Part shown: positions 20,301-25,808 of the stretch, in pieces
Layout of the letters: the number at the start of each line of letters is the position of its first letter
How positions within the stretch are numbered: position 1 is the first letter of the stretch
From: an uncultured Selenomonadales bacterium
Lineage (GTDB): Bacteria; Bacillota; Negativicutes; Acidaminococcales; Acidaminococcaceae
NCBI GenBank assembly: GCA_900315925.1
Contig: ONAV01000001.1
Coordinates: forward strand, 58,557-122,556
Length of the DNA stretch: 64,000 nucleotides
Direction of reading: 5' to 3'
Program-made: the position numbers and the translations under genes
Notes under the pieces: model-generated
What the model saw: only the letters and a program-made list of their open reading frames with translations
What the model was told of the DNA's origin: nothing
Databases searched by the model: none

Positions 20301-21877
20301 CCAATCCGATCCGTATTCTGAACGATAGCGGGTTTGTCAATCTGACAGCAAAAGAAGCCTATGTGAAAGGTGTCAACGGGACCAGGGGCGAGGATGCCGT
20401 TTTGAAACTGGCAAGGATTGATATAGCCGATGACTTTATGGCCTCCAGTGAGGGCAACCTGGAAGCAGTGGCGACCCAATCTGCCAGGTATGATGAAGAA
20501 GGCAACGAGGTGGAGCCTGCTGTTACGGGAAGTCTGAAAATCGGCGGCAACATCAGACTGGAGGCGGAAAATCAGGCTGTCCTTAACGGCGTGCTTTCAG
20601 CGGGTCAGGCGATTACGGTTTCCGGTGCGAAGGGGATTTCCCTGGGCGGTAAGCTTGCAGCAGGAACCCTGGATCTTACGGACGGCGTCTACACAGGCGG
20701 CGGTCTCATAGAACTGGCATCGACCGAAGGAAGGATTGAACAGAAGGAAGGCAGTGCCCTTGCGGCATACAGTGTAGCTGCCGAAAGCGGTAAGGGGGTT
20801 GTGCTGACCAGTACAGGCAACCAATTCCGTGAATTTACAGCAGAGGGCGCAGTCGCCGGGGAAACCGGAGTACAGTCTGATAAAGACAACGGCATCTATG
20901 GAAACGTGGCAGTCAGAACTCATGCAGGCGATAATCTGAGGGCTGGTATAGAATCCCAACCGGTTTACGGCAATGTGTCCTTTACCAATCTGGACGCAGG
21001 AAGCGTAACCGTTACCACGGATATTGTGGCGAAGGACGGAAAGAACGGCGAGGCCGGAGGCAATGTATCCGTCCGGGCTGAAAATGGTGATGTGACTGTC
21101 GGTCTGGTGGATGCGGTGTCTGTATCGCTGTCAAGCGGGAGTGAAGAGGGGCATGTAACGGCGGATACGATTCGCGTGGAAGCCAGAGGAAACGACAACG
21201 GCACCGGTGGAGAGGATCTCGGGTTATCCGGCAGTTATGTAACCGTGAGAAGTATTGTGAACAAAAACAACGGCTGGGCGCCCTTAACCCTGTCCACTGC
21301 CGGCGCATCCAAAGACAGGGCAGTAAAATATTTCGGTATTGGCGTACAAAACGAGGATGGAAGTTATACCGGCGGTATACAGTCTTCTTCCGGCGCTGTC
21401 ATCCAGCAATTGTGGACAGATCAGGGCCTGATTTATATGGCAGGCGATTCCAATCTCCATATCAGTAAGTTAGTCGTAAACAAGAAACTGCATGCCGCTA
21501 ACGACATGGTAACGGTGTCTGTATATGGTCGTATTGAGATTCAAGACGGAGAAAGAGTGGTATTCTGGAACGACAGCCGACGTAATGTTCCCGACAGCAT
21601 GCTGGACCGCTGGTATAGCGGGTCCTACTCCGATCCGAGCTGGATGAGTCTGGACTTGTTTGGCAACGGCGATATCCGTTATGAAAACGGATTCCTGATC
21701 TACGCACGGAATTATCCGAGGATTTCCGGCGGGGGTTACAGCATAGGGAACAGGCTGAGCAAGCAGCTGAACAATGAACCCGACAGAGAAGGTGTTGTGT
21801 ATTTTGACCGGAATAACCTGATTCAGATCGACGAGGATGCGTATGCTGTGCATGAAGGATCGGTTACAGTGGAGTAA
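5375..21877 (+). CDS. giant two-partner-secretion exoprotein 1 (TpsA; LktA/filamentous-haemagglutinin-like adhesin)
   Basis: 5,500 aa from the ATG after GAGGGG; the frame is open further upstream, but that part is leader. Residues 1-24 (MNKVYKVIWSHARKCYVVVSE) are an ESPR extension; a hydrophobic segment follows, with likely cleavage after GFA (residue 90). The mature protein starts STITDKNGN with a TPS domain (about 90-230; NLVNSKIDINGTVN, ISPDGMTVGPTGVINAG) for recognition by TpsB. The rest is a long series of GxNIxVxA-like beta-helix repeats. One helical unit interrupts it at about 4602-4665. The C-terminal part (DLFGNGDI ... VYFDRNNLIQID) is shared with exoprotein 2. I see only one Cys after the signal region (EQCKTV). 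No TpsB gene follows; the TpsB at 51391 is the likely shared exporter. Expected at the cell surface as adhesin or toxin; the target is unknown. No terminator lies before the next gene. Confidence 0.9.
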   Translation: MNKVYKVIWSHARKCYVVVSEIAKNRGKNNTKSIVSRLAARVQAITLRNAAEGQAFTVCGQPVARPCTAVRWIAPLVLAGMLMQPVSGFASTITDKNGNSLIRRGNVQNLYVQTMLDNNNIGLNRFGEYKISDGDIANMHFNEQNGTVYANNLVNLVNSKIDINGTVNAVKNGKIDGNLYFISPDGMTVGPTGVINAGRVGVFIPDTIYWDEMWDYDTNVENNFSDFENYGRRDTNGKYNDTRLVFAKGKKIEIEGQINTRNGIVLGARDIVVRQGAVLKRSADPADVNFNVLVNIKNADGTEINAGLGSDLNAVVDGSTGDIILRAESAHSFVNGITQIETLESVLKTEVQSSVTMSGAIVTDGAVDISAEAETSFTNLAYAGTSLLSDIGANFLNGMGITMTTSWLDKTNTAKVALTETGTIQAGGAVNLQADAAMDLRLKAAVVNKKEPNTTTAIPVVAVGVIKLANQAVTDVQGNLQSNGAIRLAANADTVADLSAHAVQNTEDNDPANSIYTGVAVLNGNGLAEVNVAGGNAIAAGGAFSASARGTNQTAVLATAKGKHETFASTAVAVSDYNSAANVNLGRSVTAKSVTGEAVNDVKSLAILADNSNGDGAETYVEFEANGGKGMAANIASALKDKLGITGFQNGGVLLPVENFLNAAKDYVTAGAGIAVVDHSNTANLTVAPGVALRAVADSAGNGGDVTLKSETVLSTLNQIVTGQSNQKADEDGGSTVTVAAGVLVSNIENTAATEVLGGAGSALTSENGNVTVTANTETNTDHVITTLHRSGEGLIVENLETRVNNVIRNLENVEEDAEKLKKLKEDFQRAWGQMQGIQDGHVSSFFNALMHNSLTNFVFTEWRDYYKIGGSFKAAVDSLLDYVSPAAYTSHYVRSYSVNRNQGGDTNMDLAASVNVGSLAGKAVVSLGEGVAVNAGKNITVDAKSVSDLASITGTGGEFLGYSVTNGNGVGASIAVQQFTSDAIVLAGKNVVLNAQNGTVESDGSDSNIPKSGTVSINADSDATEQALIFSAGKSGANGFSGSINIQTGGSNSLVLVDDEAKITAANGVTVGSNNDYVMNNIVGGLAIGGAGSNVTVGAGLALNQLDVNSMAVLGDNGVGASVTATGTDTEVFKNKTAEEQNRIKAENAVIAARKLAAERATVKKMGTSDNPFAMTEKNLTAGLGSKTEENLTADPNDQTEEDAKGFVTGRNISVTAKNDGILNAIALEVADVSESHSVLDSINKVTSIADNAKEQSRAAIKNVADWPGARLTSLFTKKGREGFKTETSLSFANYNPVNENGQNANASFNAEAAASFAWNNLDTQTAAIADNMTLNLRKQASSEADGTLVTAATDELFTGAWAGSGSVMWFTGAAQGAANSNAYKGALGTAVAVNKLDQKVNSLIMNSDITQADSVLNKAVKNGSEVAAGLGVAVVNQTGGEGAGGSAAFGLSLNMVENDIHAMLIDSTATYVKDDVYTGGTDLENRAHDGDIQVAGGANMAWLSSGGSGIAAGITAAASDLDNDIQSGIQGGRYSGLSNLSVKAGNTMTQVNAGVGLGVARSGGSFSVGGAGTLALNELENTSRAFIAGTDRLTAAGSVTVMAGDVASSDEETNPYTAYLGARNVDSGGLSYLGESVRDAVGTGAGNTIVNVAIDVAESKGVSAGAAVSVNQVTNRISADITGNEQIEAASVNGVADVHSNIVSLATGASVSESSFGGAASVSWNDLQQDNIVSVTGNRDSEDPANGGILANSVTGTAQNTSHIVNVTGEFAGGQNSVGLSVAVNRMEDISGIYFAKNRIGERVANEGTAVSLNAANDAFALAIGVGVDANYKENSTAAAYGNFVANRGHNDTVAVIGEDKVGNKASGADRDRIDNAASVEVRATDDTQRTTVAGSAQLALQGAKAALGAGVALTGSDAGTESGDGRETLRAEIINTDITTVKKNGTDAAVTVSSADRSQATTAIVGVGITKQSTVAAQGLGADARINKNNTAGLNDTTIDATGGSKTALVSVKAETSSEVNTGAAALQLAGPDSFLAGVVAVGVNRITDNTVAGVTYTNKPDAASLNVGNLDISAVSNGDITSVAMGASVAVKGTAAVGGSGSHNYIANSAAAKIENANIDSAGNVGVVAQSDEAITNYAGVIDVAAYGQGVSAALGVTGSNNKISGNTEALIRNSKVVAKGSDSNKIKTNSKLKTDDTYLINGAVTSNTWSAGKLQTGREEEEKTGVVVDASATHAIASVLANGGVAVGSGDSGAGASLAGVINLNDVGGSTTAKVEDSQLNEEAADKRSHVTVHAADYTNVAEFSGAAAVGIGEKAGIAAGFTGTTNEISRATEARVSMTSAGWKNGTDPNTSATGVRNYDIFAQDFAVTADAKQAMSAFNVTGAVAGSSGFAFETGDNVNTNRMKSSTVASVTNTAVDYQKDAAVKASHGDAIYNLNVDVGAAIAPSEKGVAGSLNVGVGVVQESSVVTADVEHSKLQSSNSDPDSKSSLSVGAANTTTLETRLVSVGVAAGAFSGGIASSIAVNNISTKVTGNIVGSVLAADTVDVHTTNALAVHDAVGTGAGALEVGIGVGVDVTTVNDSVSTIVDNSTVKAKDTLSINTESQRETDSTVAGVGIGALSVAVNVLSVTVNDGIGNLEDVNDEEAGSSFSHKDMLDEAVKEVNNTTGRVLADKVAGMTADEKQKMQEKSETKADYGDNVSGAGVHTYVRGNSALEAVNGALTVNNTERNDANLNGGSGSLGLLAVNVADVVYHRNEKNNIAVADSTVKGGSIALTATQGNVTDNKTDAIRARTVQAQAGVAGIGVGYAGITAKGSTGVSVNHAALTAADGDLTLKSADTVQSRSNMIGVSAALLAVPVSVAHNTNKTDQYITVQGGSTLSAARKDTAKSAAVSLQTERTGRVASKTVGVGAGGVAVAVNSATSRDESVSRVAVSDSGNTFQADRIVLEAVNAPVLKAEAGGTDAALIGVSVMQSNAIAKSQAGVTVADNNRLLGDDVLARAVIGKEGTDMTHAETHGINVTVVGVNPDKAKAVTETTAGVTIGKETYKTEKKEKVKNEQGAEEERTVQGSYTSLALISQNNASRRAILGNTTVGLAVSIGAGDAKADGNDRSLVTAAGGDSAGAVKLQNLKIAATGSNSAQGLADGDSGGIIAVGAAATITMNTKTTNTASLSGVWEVTGSADIGSQQQVTSRGTSKTGAGGVLSVTWANSDNKVEMDSRTNLLEGARLTAGQSYVLAANKVVSGAYDGETWNNHMNIGGVIQFAPDVTSTESVNLKAGIDIGKNASVTSARGQVYDAYADIDIANKVEGKSGGVGENMWVYSDNTVTSANTITVNEGAKLDQKGEYKGGSDINLSSSDKIKMDVASEAYTGGLEGVLVSKVNNDITRNNVVEVNGSLTSSHDINLYAGVDADGSDSEVNIVGLSEAHNNTLLSFYTNPELNLDLENNQQVKVGSKGSAVSVRHINATAANGSETFKKDVVKVVNLLAGKDKSTKTATNAPGVSSLEETNDNYVNVEGSLKTGIQNNVKIDITGALLPSTVTSGEGQNVVIHNLTTVENLPEFKVEVTNDSGTNPDTLVKKEDIIAGDMDYAVQLGDQLAALEKLISDYNNGDNSEEKTAAYLGYVQQRQRILDEMDRRHLYTEEKRPVYEKNEDGTIKFDTSGEPIPVYENGEIKYERDAQGNFILDKVYITKGFTIGYVEIPKITVSGGNIVVQSDNLYGSGSLQANGAPRIAINNLSNAYLKVDGLLVGEGGGEIRFQGNSIGADGAAAAQIKELNKDKGKEVGFTNLFSDTAAVSTIHVVNDNESIGTEIQVKDQNDRTATYISIPDVAVIGDVINNYGDVIIENRQGNIAIGSGNAKKSVNVNGRMVQMIAEHGSISQDFIDDIVSIGGRPQDMNRDLVEKVIAEANISGDDKVSKLGLDPIKTNIETPEAGRIAGDSVYLAAADINVNGLIQSGFSRYIAEIDEYVKDEAGNYVLDSDNNRIKALSDKHIQMLKSNGSEVTVQGRTMYRVNEGNRVVFDQEEGAFKYIIQVYYDPLTKGLVVEDIDTKGGRIYLTGRISSTGNGRILAANGGADIAITNHTKANLTTGRILNHDIEGRITITDLAKDTWTEYSRSGTVTIDKYSERLRERADLEQCKTVEDDTITWFDKDHAKTYDPKTGLRYNWTLGQEKTKTSYYEKVTKTLFWGGLVIDKDTDELANEENSSTLLEVSNPENGRSLGNGTFVDTISEGYQDENGTRLVDTEFGGILESNKTDTSREVTDSYKEGGHWYALWSDPKYHTKWTTKEASTQAYTFSLKADNPIGIGFIGQTNGSITVESTNEAGGNISLQGNILSNTKEATLTVRSAGGSILQKSGTSLTTNRPDLQAKKSILNIQINSMGEFTATGEKDAAGQDILMGTDGVLLNAVSTNGGSIDVDVLGGMSQGKVLPGNVIVQNVESRGQNESGQPGRIILTAEGNITQEGTAASVRGRTVSITSLNGAIGTDAQALVVDSSAEAFGKSADSAGLSAKARNNINISEATGDMRVRSVVSLEGDVRLEARDGHMVDALPRTDDGNDVDQQDLIRHWIDAGLVAGTADYEGAYITGLKQDAENYRIRVEEQFRLFSSGQANQQIQDMFTKEDGTAYADAGEYLAADKRYKALQDAYDPQKVEFAWTKEQLLYAIRNAIVNKESGVSAETQGKAANVQGRNVTLTAKGIGVSSNELTEIKADKLMGGSETAIENLKQLANADAADVTMKDANNNTLILAEETETRPDGTVTSRQVWKAYDAKGREVETDGVIDKFVIGNLSPLGVYATGRVDISASNDSAFIAGRSNKEDEFAAVNVGRITVADQKDVRLYTQEGIYNAALTEAEAGGGNIRSHNLIAYGGTKDIGTKNDPLLVNLSGDLQEAYADGSVYIKNVLPDEKLRLGSVFAKDTVSLESAKGFAMTIDPDYTLAYLNGEKQLELITDGREGVIGTETNPIRILNDSGFVNLTAKEAYVKGVNGTRGEDAVLKLARIDIADDFMASSEGNLEAVATQSARYDEEGNEVEPAVTGSLKIGGNIRLEAENQAVLNGVLSAGQAITVSGAKGISLGGKLAAGTLDLTDGVYTGGGLIELASTEGRIEQKEGSALAAYSVAAESGKGVVLTSTGNQFREFTAEGAVAGETGVQSDKDNGIYGNVAVRTHAGDNLRAGIESQPVYGNVSFTNLDAGSVTVTTDIVAKDGKNGEAGGNVSVRAENGDVTVGLVDAVSVSLSSGSEEGHVTADTIRVEARGNDNGTGGEDLGLSGSYVTVRSIVNKNNGWAPLTLSTAGASKDRAVKYFGIGVQNEDGSYTGGIQSSSGAVIQQLWTDQGLIYMAGDSNLHISKLVVNKKLHAANDMVTVSVYGRIEIQDGERVVFWNDSRRNVPDSMLDRWYSGSYSDPSWMSLDLFGNGDIRYENGFLIYARNYPRISGGGYSIGNRLSKQLNNEPDREGVVYFDRNNLIQIDEDAYAVHEGSVTVE

Positions 21878-21891
21878 TCCGGAAGCCTTTC

Positions 21892-21920
21892 TTGACAGTA
21901 ATGACAAAAGGGAATACTAT
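21892..21920 (+). promoter_or_regulatory. promoter of the 7TM GGDEF gene
   Basis: TTGACA (21892-21897), 17-base spacer, TACTAT (21915-21920). It begins 14 bases after the exoprotein stop. Because no hairpin terminator is present, the GGDEF gene may also be read from the exoprotein transcript. Confidence 0.7.
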
Positions 21921-21987
21921 AAGGCAGTGTAATCTCAGATTTGCAAAAACACACGCAAGATAAAGAATCAAACAAAGAGGATAATCC

Positions 21988-23208
21988 ATGACTTATTCAA
22001 TAATCGGGCTTCTTGCGATTGCGATTCATTTGATTCTCAATTACGAAGTCTTCCGGCCCCAAAATAAGAAAGATGGTTCCAAGGTAAAACGCAGTTTCCG
22101 GTATTTTATGCTGGCCGTTTTTGCTTATTATGTAACAGACGCCTTGTGGGGCGTTTTCAACGGTCTGCAGGCCGTAAAACTGCTTTATGCGGATACCGTG
22201 GCCTATTATGTGGCGATGGCTTCGTCCGTCCTTTTGTGGACCCGGTATGTCATTCTGTATCTGGAAGAGAAAAGCGTCTTTGGCACTTTTCTGATTCATG
22301 CAGGGCGTGCCATTTTCTGGTTCCAGATAGCCGGGCTGATCGTCAATCTGTTCTGGCCGGTTTACTTTACCTTTGACGAAGCCGGCGCCTATCACGCAGG
22401 CGGAATACGCTATGTGGCGCTGATTCTGCAAATCCTGATGTTCCTGCTGACCTCGGCGCAGACGCTGTATATCGCGGGAAAAACAACGGGAACGAAAAAA
22501 CAGCGGTTTCAGACGGTGGGCTTTTTCGGCATCATTATGATCGTAACCATAACAGCCCAGTATTTTTATCCGTTGCTGCCGCTGTACGCGTTAGGCTATC
22601 TACTGGGCTGCTGCCTCATCCACAAATTTGTGGTGGAAGACGAACGGAAAGAGTATTTGCAAAAGCTGGAAGAGCTGCTGCAGATCCAACAGCAGCAGGA
22701 AGTAGAAATCGGCTCCGCGAAACAGCTTGCGTATAAGGACCCCCTGACCGGCGTAAAGAACAAACGGGCCTGTGAAGACTACGAAGCAGAGCTGGATGCG
22801 AAGATAAAAGAGGGACTGATACGGGATTTTGCCGTGGTCTCTCTCGATGTAAACGGACTGAAGATGACGAATGACACCTATGGGCATAAAGCGGGGGATG
22901 AGCTGCTGATTTCCGCTTGCAGGATCATCTGCCGTCACTTCAGCCACAGCCCGGTGTTCCGCTTTGGCGGTGATGAATTTGAAGTGATCCTGCAGGGTCA
23001 GGATTATGAGAACCGTCATGCGATCGCGGCCGCCTTTAACCGGGAAGCGGAACAGAATCTGGCGGAAGGAAAGGCTGTCGTGTCGCTTGGTATGGCGGAT
23101 TTCATTCCGGGTCAGGATATCGATGTAGACACTGTGTTTGAACGGGCCGATGCCGAAATGTACGAGCGGAAAAACGTACTGATGCGCATGGGTGCCGGCG
23201 GGCGGTAA
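21988..23208 (+). CDS. membrane diguanylate cyclase (7TM-type sensor + GGDEF)
   Basis: 406 aa. ATG after AAAGAGGATAATCC. About six or seven hydrophobic helices fill residues 1-215, a coiled stretch rich in Gln and Glu (YLQKLEELLQIQQQQEVE) runs to about 245, and the GGDEF domain follows (KDPLTGVKNKRACE ... FGGDEFEVIL at 327-331 ... RADAEMYERK). The intact GGDEF motif implies synthesis of c-di-GMP from two GTP. The RxxD inhibitory site is not present before the motif (the residues there are HFSHSPVF), so product inhibition through this site is not expected. It sits directly downstream of exoprotein 1, which suggests a role in adhesin control (inference). The input signal of the membrane part is unknown. 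Confidence 0.9.
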   Translation: MTYSIIGLLAIAIHLILNYEVFRPQNKKDGSKVKRSFRYFMLAVFAYYVTDALWGVFNGLQAVKLLYADTVAYYVAMASSVLLWTRYVILYLEEKSVFGTFLIHAGRAIFWFQIAGLIVNLFWPVYFTFDEAGAYHAGGIRYVALILQILMFLLTSAQTLYIAGKTTGTKKQRFQTVGFFGIIMIVTITAQYFYPLLPLYALGYLLGCCLIHKFVVEDERKEYLQKLEELLQIQQQQEVEIGSAKQLAYKDPLTGVKNKRACEDYEAELDAKIKEGLIRDFAVVSLDVNGLKMTNDTYGHKAGDELLISACRIICRHFSHSPVFRFGGDEFEVILQGQDYENRHAIAAAFNREAEQNLAEGKAVVSLGMADFIPGQDIDVDTVFERADAEMYERKNVLMRMGAGGR

Positions 23209-23229
23209 GGTCTGATTACAAAGAAACAT

Positions 23230-23267
23230 ACCGGCAAATGTCTTAACGTAAGATGTTTGCCGGTTTT
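23230..23267 (+). terminator. intrinsic terminator after the GGDEF gene
   Basis: 16-base stem: ACCGGCAAATGTCTTA (23230-23245) with TAAGATGTTTGCCGGT (23249-23264), including two G-U pairs, then TTTT. Confidence 0.85.
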
Positions 23268-23313
23268 ACTTTTGTTTTATACGCACAATTATTAAGAATA
23301 CATTCTATTAGTA

Positions 23314-23342
23314 TTGCATTTTTATATGTAATATCTTATAAT
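23314..23342 (+). promoter_or_regulatory. promoter of cbiK with a nearby dyad
   Basis: TTGCAT (23314-23319), 17-base spacer, TATAAT (23337-23342). Just upstream, AGAATACATTCT (23296-23307) is a short dyad that could be an operator; no regulator can be named. Confidence 0.65.
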
Positions 23343-23456
23343 TAATTGAATATCGATTTGTGCATTCCCGTATTCCTTTACCTTCAGGGAGGCGTCCGCG
23401 GAGTGCCGGTACATTCGCAGAGCGTTTTTATCATTTCCACAGAAAGAGGTTCCACA

Positions 23457-24479
23457 ATGAGAAAATTCCGTAAACTGTTAACGAATGTGTTGCTGTCTGC
23501 CTGCGGTATGGCCTTTGCCATACCGGGCCATGCCGGTTATAAACTCAGCGACGAAGTGAAGAATCCTACGCCGGCCCTGCTGGAAGCGTCGGAGATCGGC
23601 GTGCGCGTGTTTAACAATAAGGCGATGCAGGACCTGCCCGATAAGGACGCTATGGTGGTGATGTCCTTCGGCACCACGATGAAGGAGACGAGAGACAAAA
23701 CGATTAACGCTACGGTAGCGGAAATTCAGAAAGCGCTGCCTGATGTGAAGGTGGTGGTGGCGTATACGTCCCACATTATCATCGACCGCATCAGGGCAAA
23801 AGAAGGCGTGGTCATTCCCACACCGGAGGAAGCGCTGGAGCAGCTGAAAGCGGAAGGCTATACCCGTATCGCCCTGGCTTCGCTGGATATCATTCCCGGG
23901 ATGGAGTATGACTATAAATGCGGCATTTACCGGAATTACCGCAATCAGTTCAAGAAGATGACCATGGGTCTGCCTCTTCTGTTCTGGCAGGGACAGGAGG
24001 AACAGCGGGACGATGTGGCAGAAACGGTGGAAGCCTTTGCCACACAGTTCCCGGACCTGGCCGCCGACGAAGCGCTGCTGGTGATGACCCACGGCACGCC
24101 CCATCCTTCCAATGCGTTCTATGCCGTGATCCAGGACCGCCTGAATAAACTGGAGCGGGGCAACATCCACGTGTACAGTGTGGAAGGCATGCCCATGCTG
24201 GAGCATGTGATACCCATACTGAAAGAGGAAGGTGTGAAACGTGTGACCCTGATGCCCATGATGATGGTGGCAGGGGATCATGCCAACAACGATATGGCCG
24301 GGGACGACGACGATTCCCATAAAGTGATTCTGCAGAAGGAAGGCTTTACCGTTACGCCCTACATTCACGGCATGGGTGAGAATCCTGCCGTCCGCAGGAT
24401 TTTTGTGGAGCGGGCGCTGGAAAGCTGGGATGCCCTGCAGAACGTGACAGAGGGCCGGACCGCCGGTATGCCGCACTGA
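23457..24479 (+). CDS. cbiK: sirohydrochlorin cobaltochelatase CbiK, periplasmic type
   Basis: 340 aa from the ATG at 23457, preceded by AGAAAGAGG; an in-frame extension upstream lacks such a site. The N-terminus is a Sec signal peptide (MRKFRKLLTNVLLSACGMAFA) with likely cleavage after GHA (residue 26). The family signature starts at VVMSFGTTMKETRDKTI. Candidate metal and proton-transfer His are in LVMTHGTPHPSN (H212) and MVAGDHANNDMAGDD (H275). CbiK inserts Co2+ into sirohydrochlorin in the anaerobic B12 pathway, or Fe2+ for sirohaem. Exported CbiK forms are known in Desulfovibrio, where a role in metal or haem handling was proposed; the acidic DDDD stretch may bind metal. It stands alone with its own promoter and terminator, not in a cobalamin operon. 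It fits the B12-dependent mutase operon later in the window. Confidence 0.88.
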   Translation: MRKFRKLLTNVLLSACGMAFAIPGHAGYKLSDEVKNPTPALLEASEIGVRVFNNKAMQDLPDKDAMVVMSFGTTMKETRDKTINATVAEIQKALPDVKVVVAYTSHIIIDRIRAKEGVVIPTPEEALEQLKAEGYTRIALASLDIIPGMEYDYKCGIYRNYRNQFKKMTMGLPLLFWQGQEEQRDDVAETVEAFATQFPDLAADEALLVMTHGTPHPSNAFYAVIQDRLNKLERGNIHVYSVEGMPMLEHVIPILKEEGVKRVTLMPMMMVAGDHANNDMAGDDDDSHKVILQKEGFTVTPYIHGMGENPAVRRIFVERALESWDALQNVTEGRTAGMPH

Positions 24480-24504
24480 GATTGTAAATGATATAATACT
24501 TACT

Positions 24505-24621
24505 ATAAAACGAAAAGCCCGCATGGTTCCATGCGGGCTTTTCGTCTTGCTGTGTTAAAAGGTGAAGAAGAAGGATAAGGGTTGCTATCAAACTTCGGAA
24601 ATTATCATAATTAATTTTGAT
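24505..24621 (-). ncRNA. candidate small RNA between cbiK and the iron-type binding protein
   Basis: On the minus strand a consensus promoter (24656-24628) directs a transcript of about 115 bases that ends at the shared terminator hairpin (24544-24511). There is no credible reading frame within it. The middle is a pyrimidine-rich stretch (CCTTATCCTTCTTCTTCACC) that could pair with ribosome-binding sites, as in some small regulatory RNAs of Firmicutes. Function is inference only. Confidence 0.5.
24511..24544. terminator. bidirectional intrinsic terminator (cbiK and antisense-side small RNA)
   Basis: Perfect 15-base inverted repeat CGAAAAGCCCGCATG (24511-24525) / CATGCGGGCTTTTCG (24530-24544) with loop GTTC. 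Forward it ends in TTTTCGTCTT; on the minus strand it runs into TTTTCGTTTTATAG. Confidence 0.85.
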
Positions 24622-24627
24622 ACCTTA

Positions 24628-24656
24628 ATTATAATCATTCCTGATAATTTTGTCAA
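24628..24656 (-). promoter_or_regulatory. consensus promoter on the minus strand for the candidate small RNA
   Basis: Minus-strand TTGACA (24656-24651), exactly 17 bases, TATAAT (24633-24628). The surrounding DNA is rich in ATTATCA and TGATTAT blocks resembling Fur-type half sites, but no full Fur box can be drawn. It lies between the 3' ends of two converging genes, so it serves neither of them. Confidence 0.6.
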
Positions 24657-24714
24657 TAGTAATCGGAAAACGGGGTTCTATTATTCGTCCTGCTTCCTGT
24701 CTCCCGGTACCGGG

Positions 24715-25749
24715 TTACTTGTCGATTGCCTTTTCCCATTTGTTCACCACTTCGTCGCGGTGCTTGCCTGACCACAGGAAATTGTATTTGATCAGCGGGG
24801 TGCCTTTCAGTTCGTCTGCCTGTTTCGGCGGTTTGGCATCGGGGTGGGTGAGGAACTGGTAGGAACCGACGGTCTGGCCGATTTCCTGGGCTTTGGCCGT
24901 CAGGCACCAGTCGATGAACATTTTGGCCGCTTCCTGGTCGGGGCCTCCCTTGATCAGTGACACGGCGCCCACTTCATACCCGGTTCCTTCCGAGGGGGAG
25001 GTCAGGATCAGGTCTTTCATGCCGCTTTCCCGGAATTTGATGGCGTCGTGCAGGAAGGAGATGCCGATCATGCATTCGCCCTGACCTGCCAGTTTTGCAG
25101 GCGCAGAACCGGACCGCTGGTAGGTCTTAATCTGTTTGTCCAGTTTTTTCATATATTCCAGTGCGTCTTCCTCGCCCCGGAGCTGGAACATGGAAGCCAG
25201 CAAGGTGTAGCCAGTACCCGACGTTTTGGGATTAGGCATGACGATCTGTCCCCGGTATTCCGGTTTCAGCAGGTCGTTCCAGCTTTTGGGCGGTTCCAGA
25301 TTCTTTTCCTTTAACAGTTTGCCGTTGGAGGCAAAACCCAGATAGCCTACATAGACACCGGTCCAGAAGCCGTCCGAATCTTTGAACCGGTCGGGAATTT
25401 TGGCAGCGTTGGCAGAAACGTATTTTTCCAGCAGTCCGTCCGCTTTGGCCTGAATCTGGCCGTCTGCCGGCCCGCCGAACCAGACCGATGCTTTCGGCGC
25501 ATTCTTTTCCGTTTTCAGCCGCTTCAGGGCTTCGCCCGATGACATACGGACAGCGGTCACTTTGATTCCGGTTTCTTTTTCAAAGGCGGCCACATCAGCT
25601 GCCATGAAATCCTCCAACGCGCCCCAGTAGACCGTAAGTTTCTGGGTACCTGTCTTAACCGGTTCTTTCTTTTCACCGCCGCAGCCGCTGAGGGAGAACA
25701 GCAAGAGGCCGGCGAGAGACAAGGCGCAAACAGCTTTCAGATTTTTCAT
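24715..25749 (-). CDS. iron(III)-type ABC transporter substrate-binding lipoprotein (FbpA/AfuA-like), orphan
   Basis: 344 aa. Lipobox LSGC at residues 20-23, then a short charged linker (GGEKKEPVKTGTQ). The fold signature is extracellular binding protein family 1: LTVYWGALEDFMAADVAAFEKETGIKV near the start, VWFGGPADG, PKSWNDLLKPEYRGQIVMPNP and a C-terminal FIDWCLTAKAQEIG. These features are closest to ferric-iron (FbpA/AfuA) and related periplasmic binding proteins; phosphonate or thiamine binding cannot be excluded. Start is the ATG after AAAGGAGCC. No permease or ATPase gene is adjacent on either side, so transport must use components encoded elsewhere, or the protein has a sensing role. 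Confidence 0.82.
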   Translation of the reverse strand: MKNLKAVCALSLAGLLLFSLSGCGGEKKEPVKTGTQKLTVYWGALEDFMAADVAAFEKETGIKVTAVRMSSGEALKRLKTEKNAPKASVWFGGPADGQIQAKADGLLEKYVSANAAKIPDRFKDSDGFWTGVYVGYLGFASNGKLLKEKNLEPPKSWNDLLKPEYRGQIVMPNPKTSGTGYTLLASMFQLRGEEDALEYMKKLDKQIKTYQRSGSAPAKLAGQGECMIGISFLHDAIKFRESGMKDLILTSPSEGTGYEVGAVSLIKGGPDQEAAKMFIDWCLTAKAQEIGQTVGSYQFLTHPDAKPPKQADELKGTPLIKYNFLWSGKHRDEVVNKWEKAIDK

Positions 25750-25808
25750 AACAAAGGCTCCTTTATCATTAGACTAATTGTGAGAGTTATTATAATTCTT
25801 CTTAACTT

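Noticed and set aside
23346..23456. 37-residue upstream extension of CbiK
   Set aside because: It would bury the signal peptide inside the protein. The ATG at 23457 has a good ribosome-binding site.
24597..24660. A full Fur box in the small-RNA promoter
   Set aside because: Several half-site-like blocks are present, but none forms the 7-1-7 dyad with good agreement.
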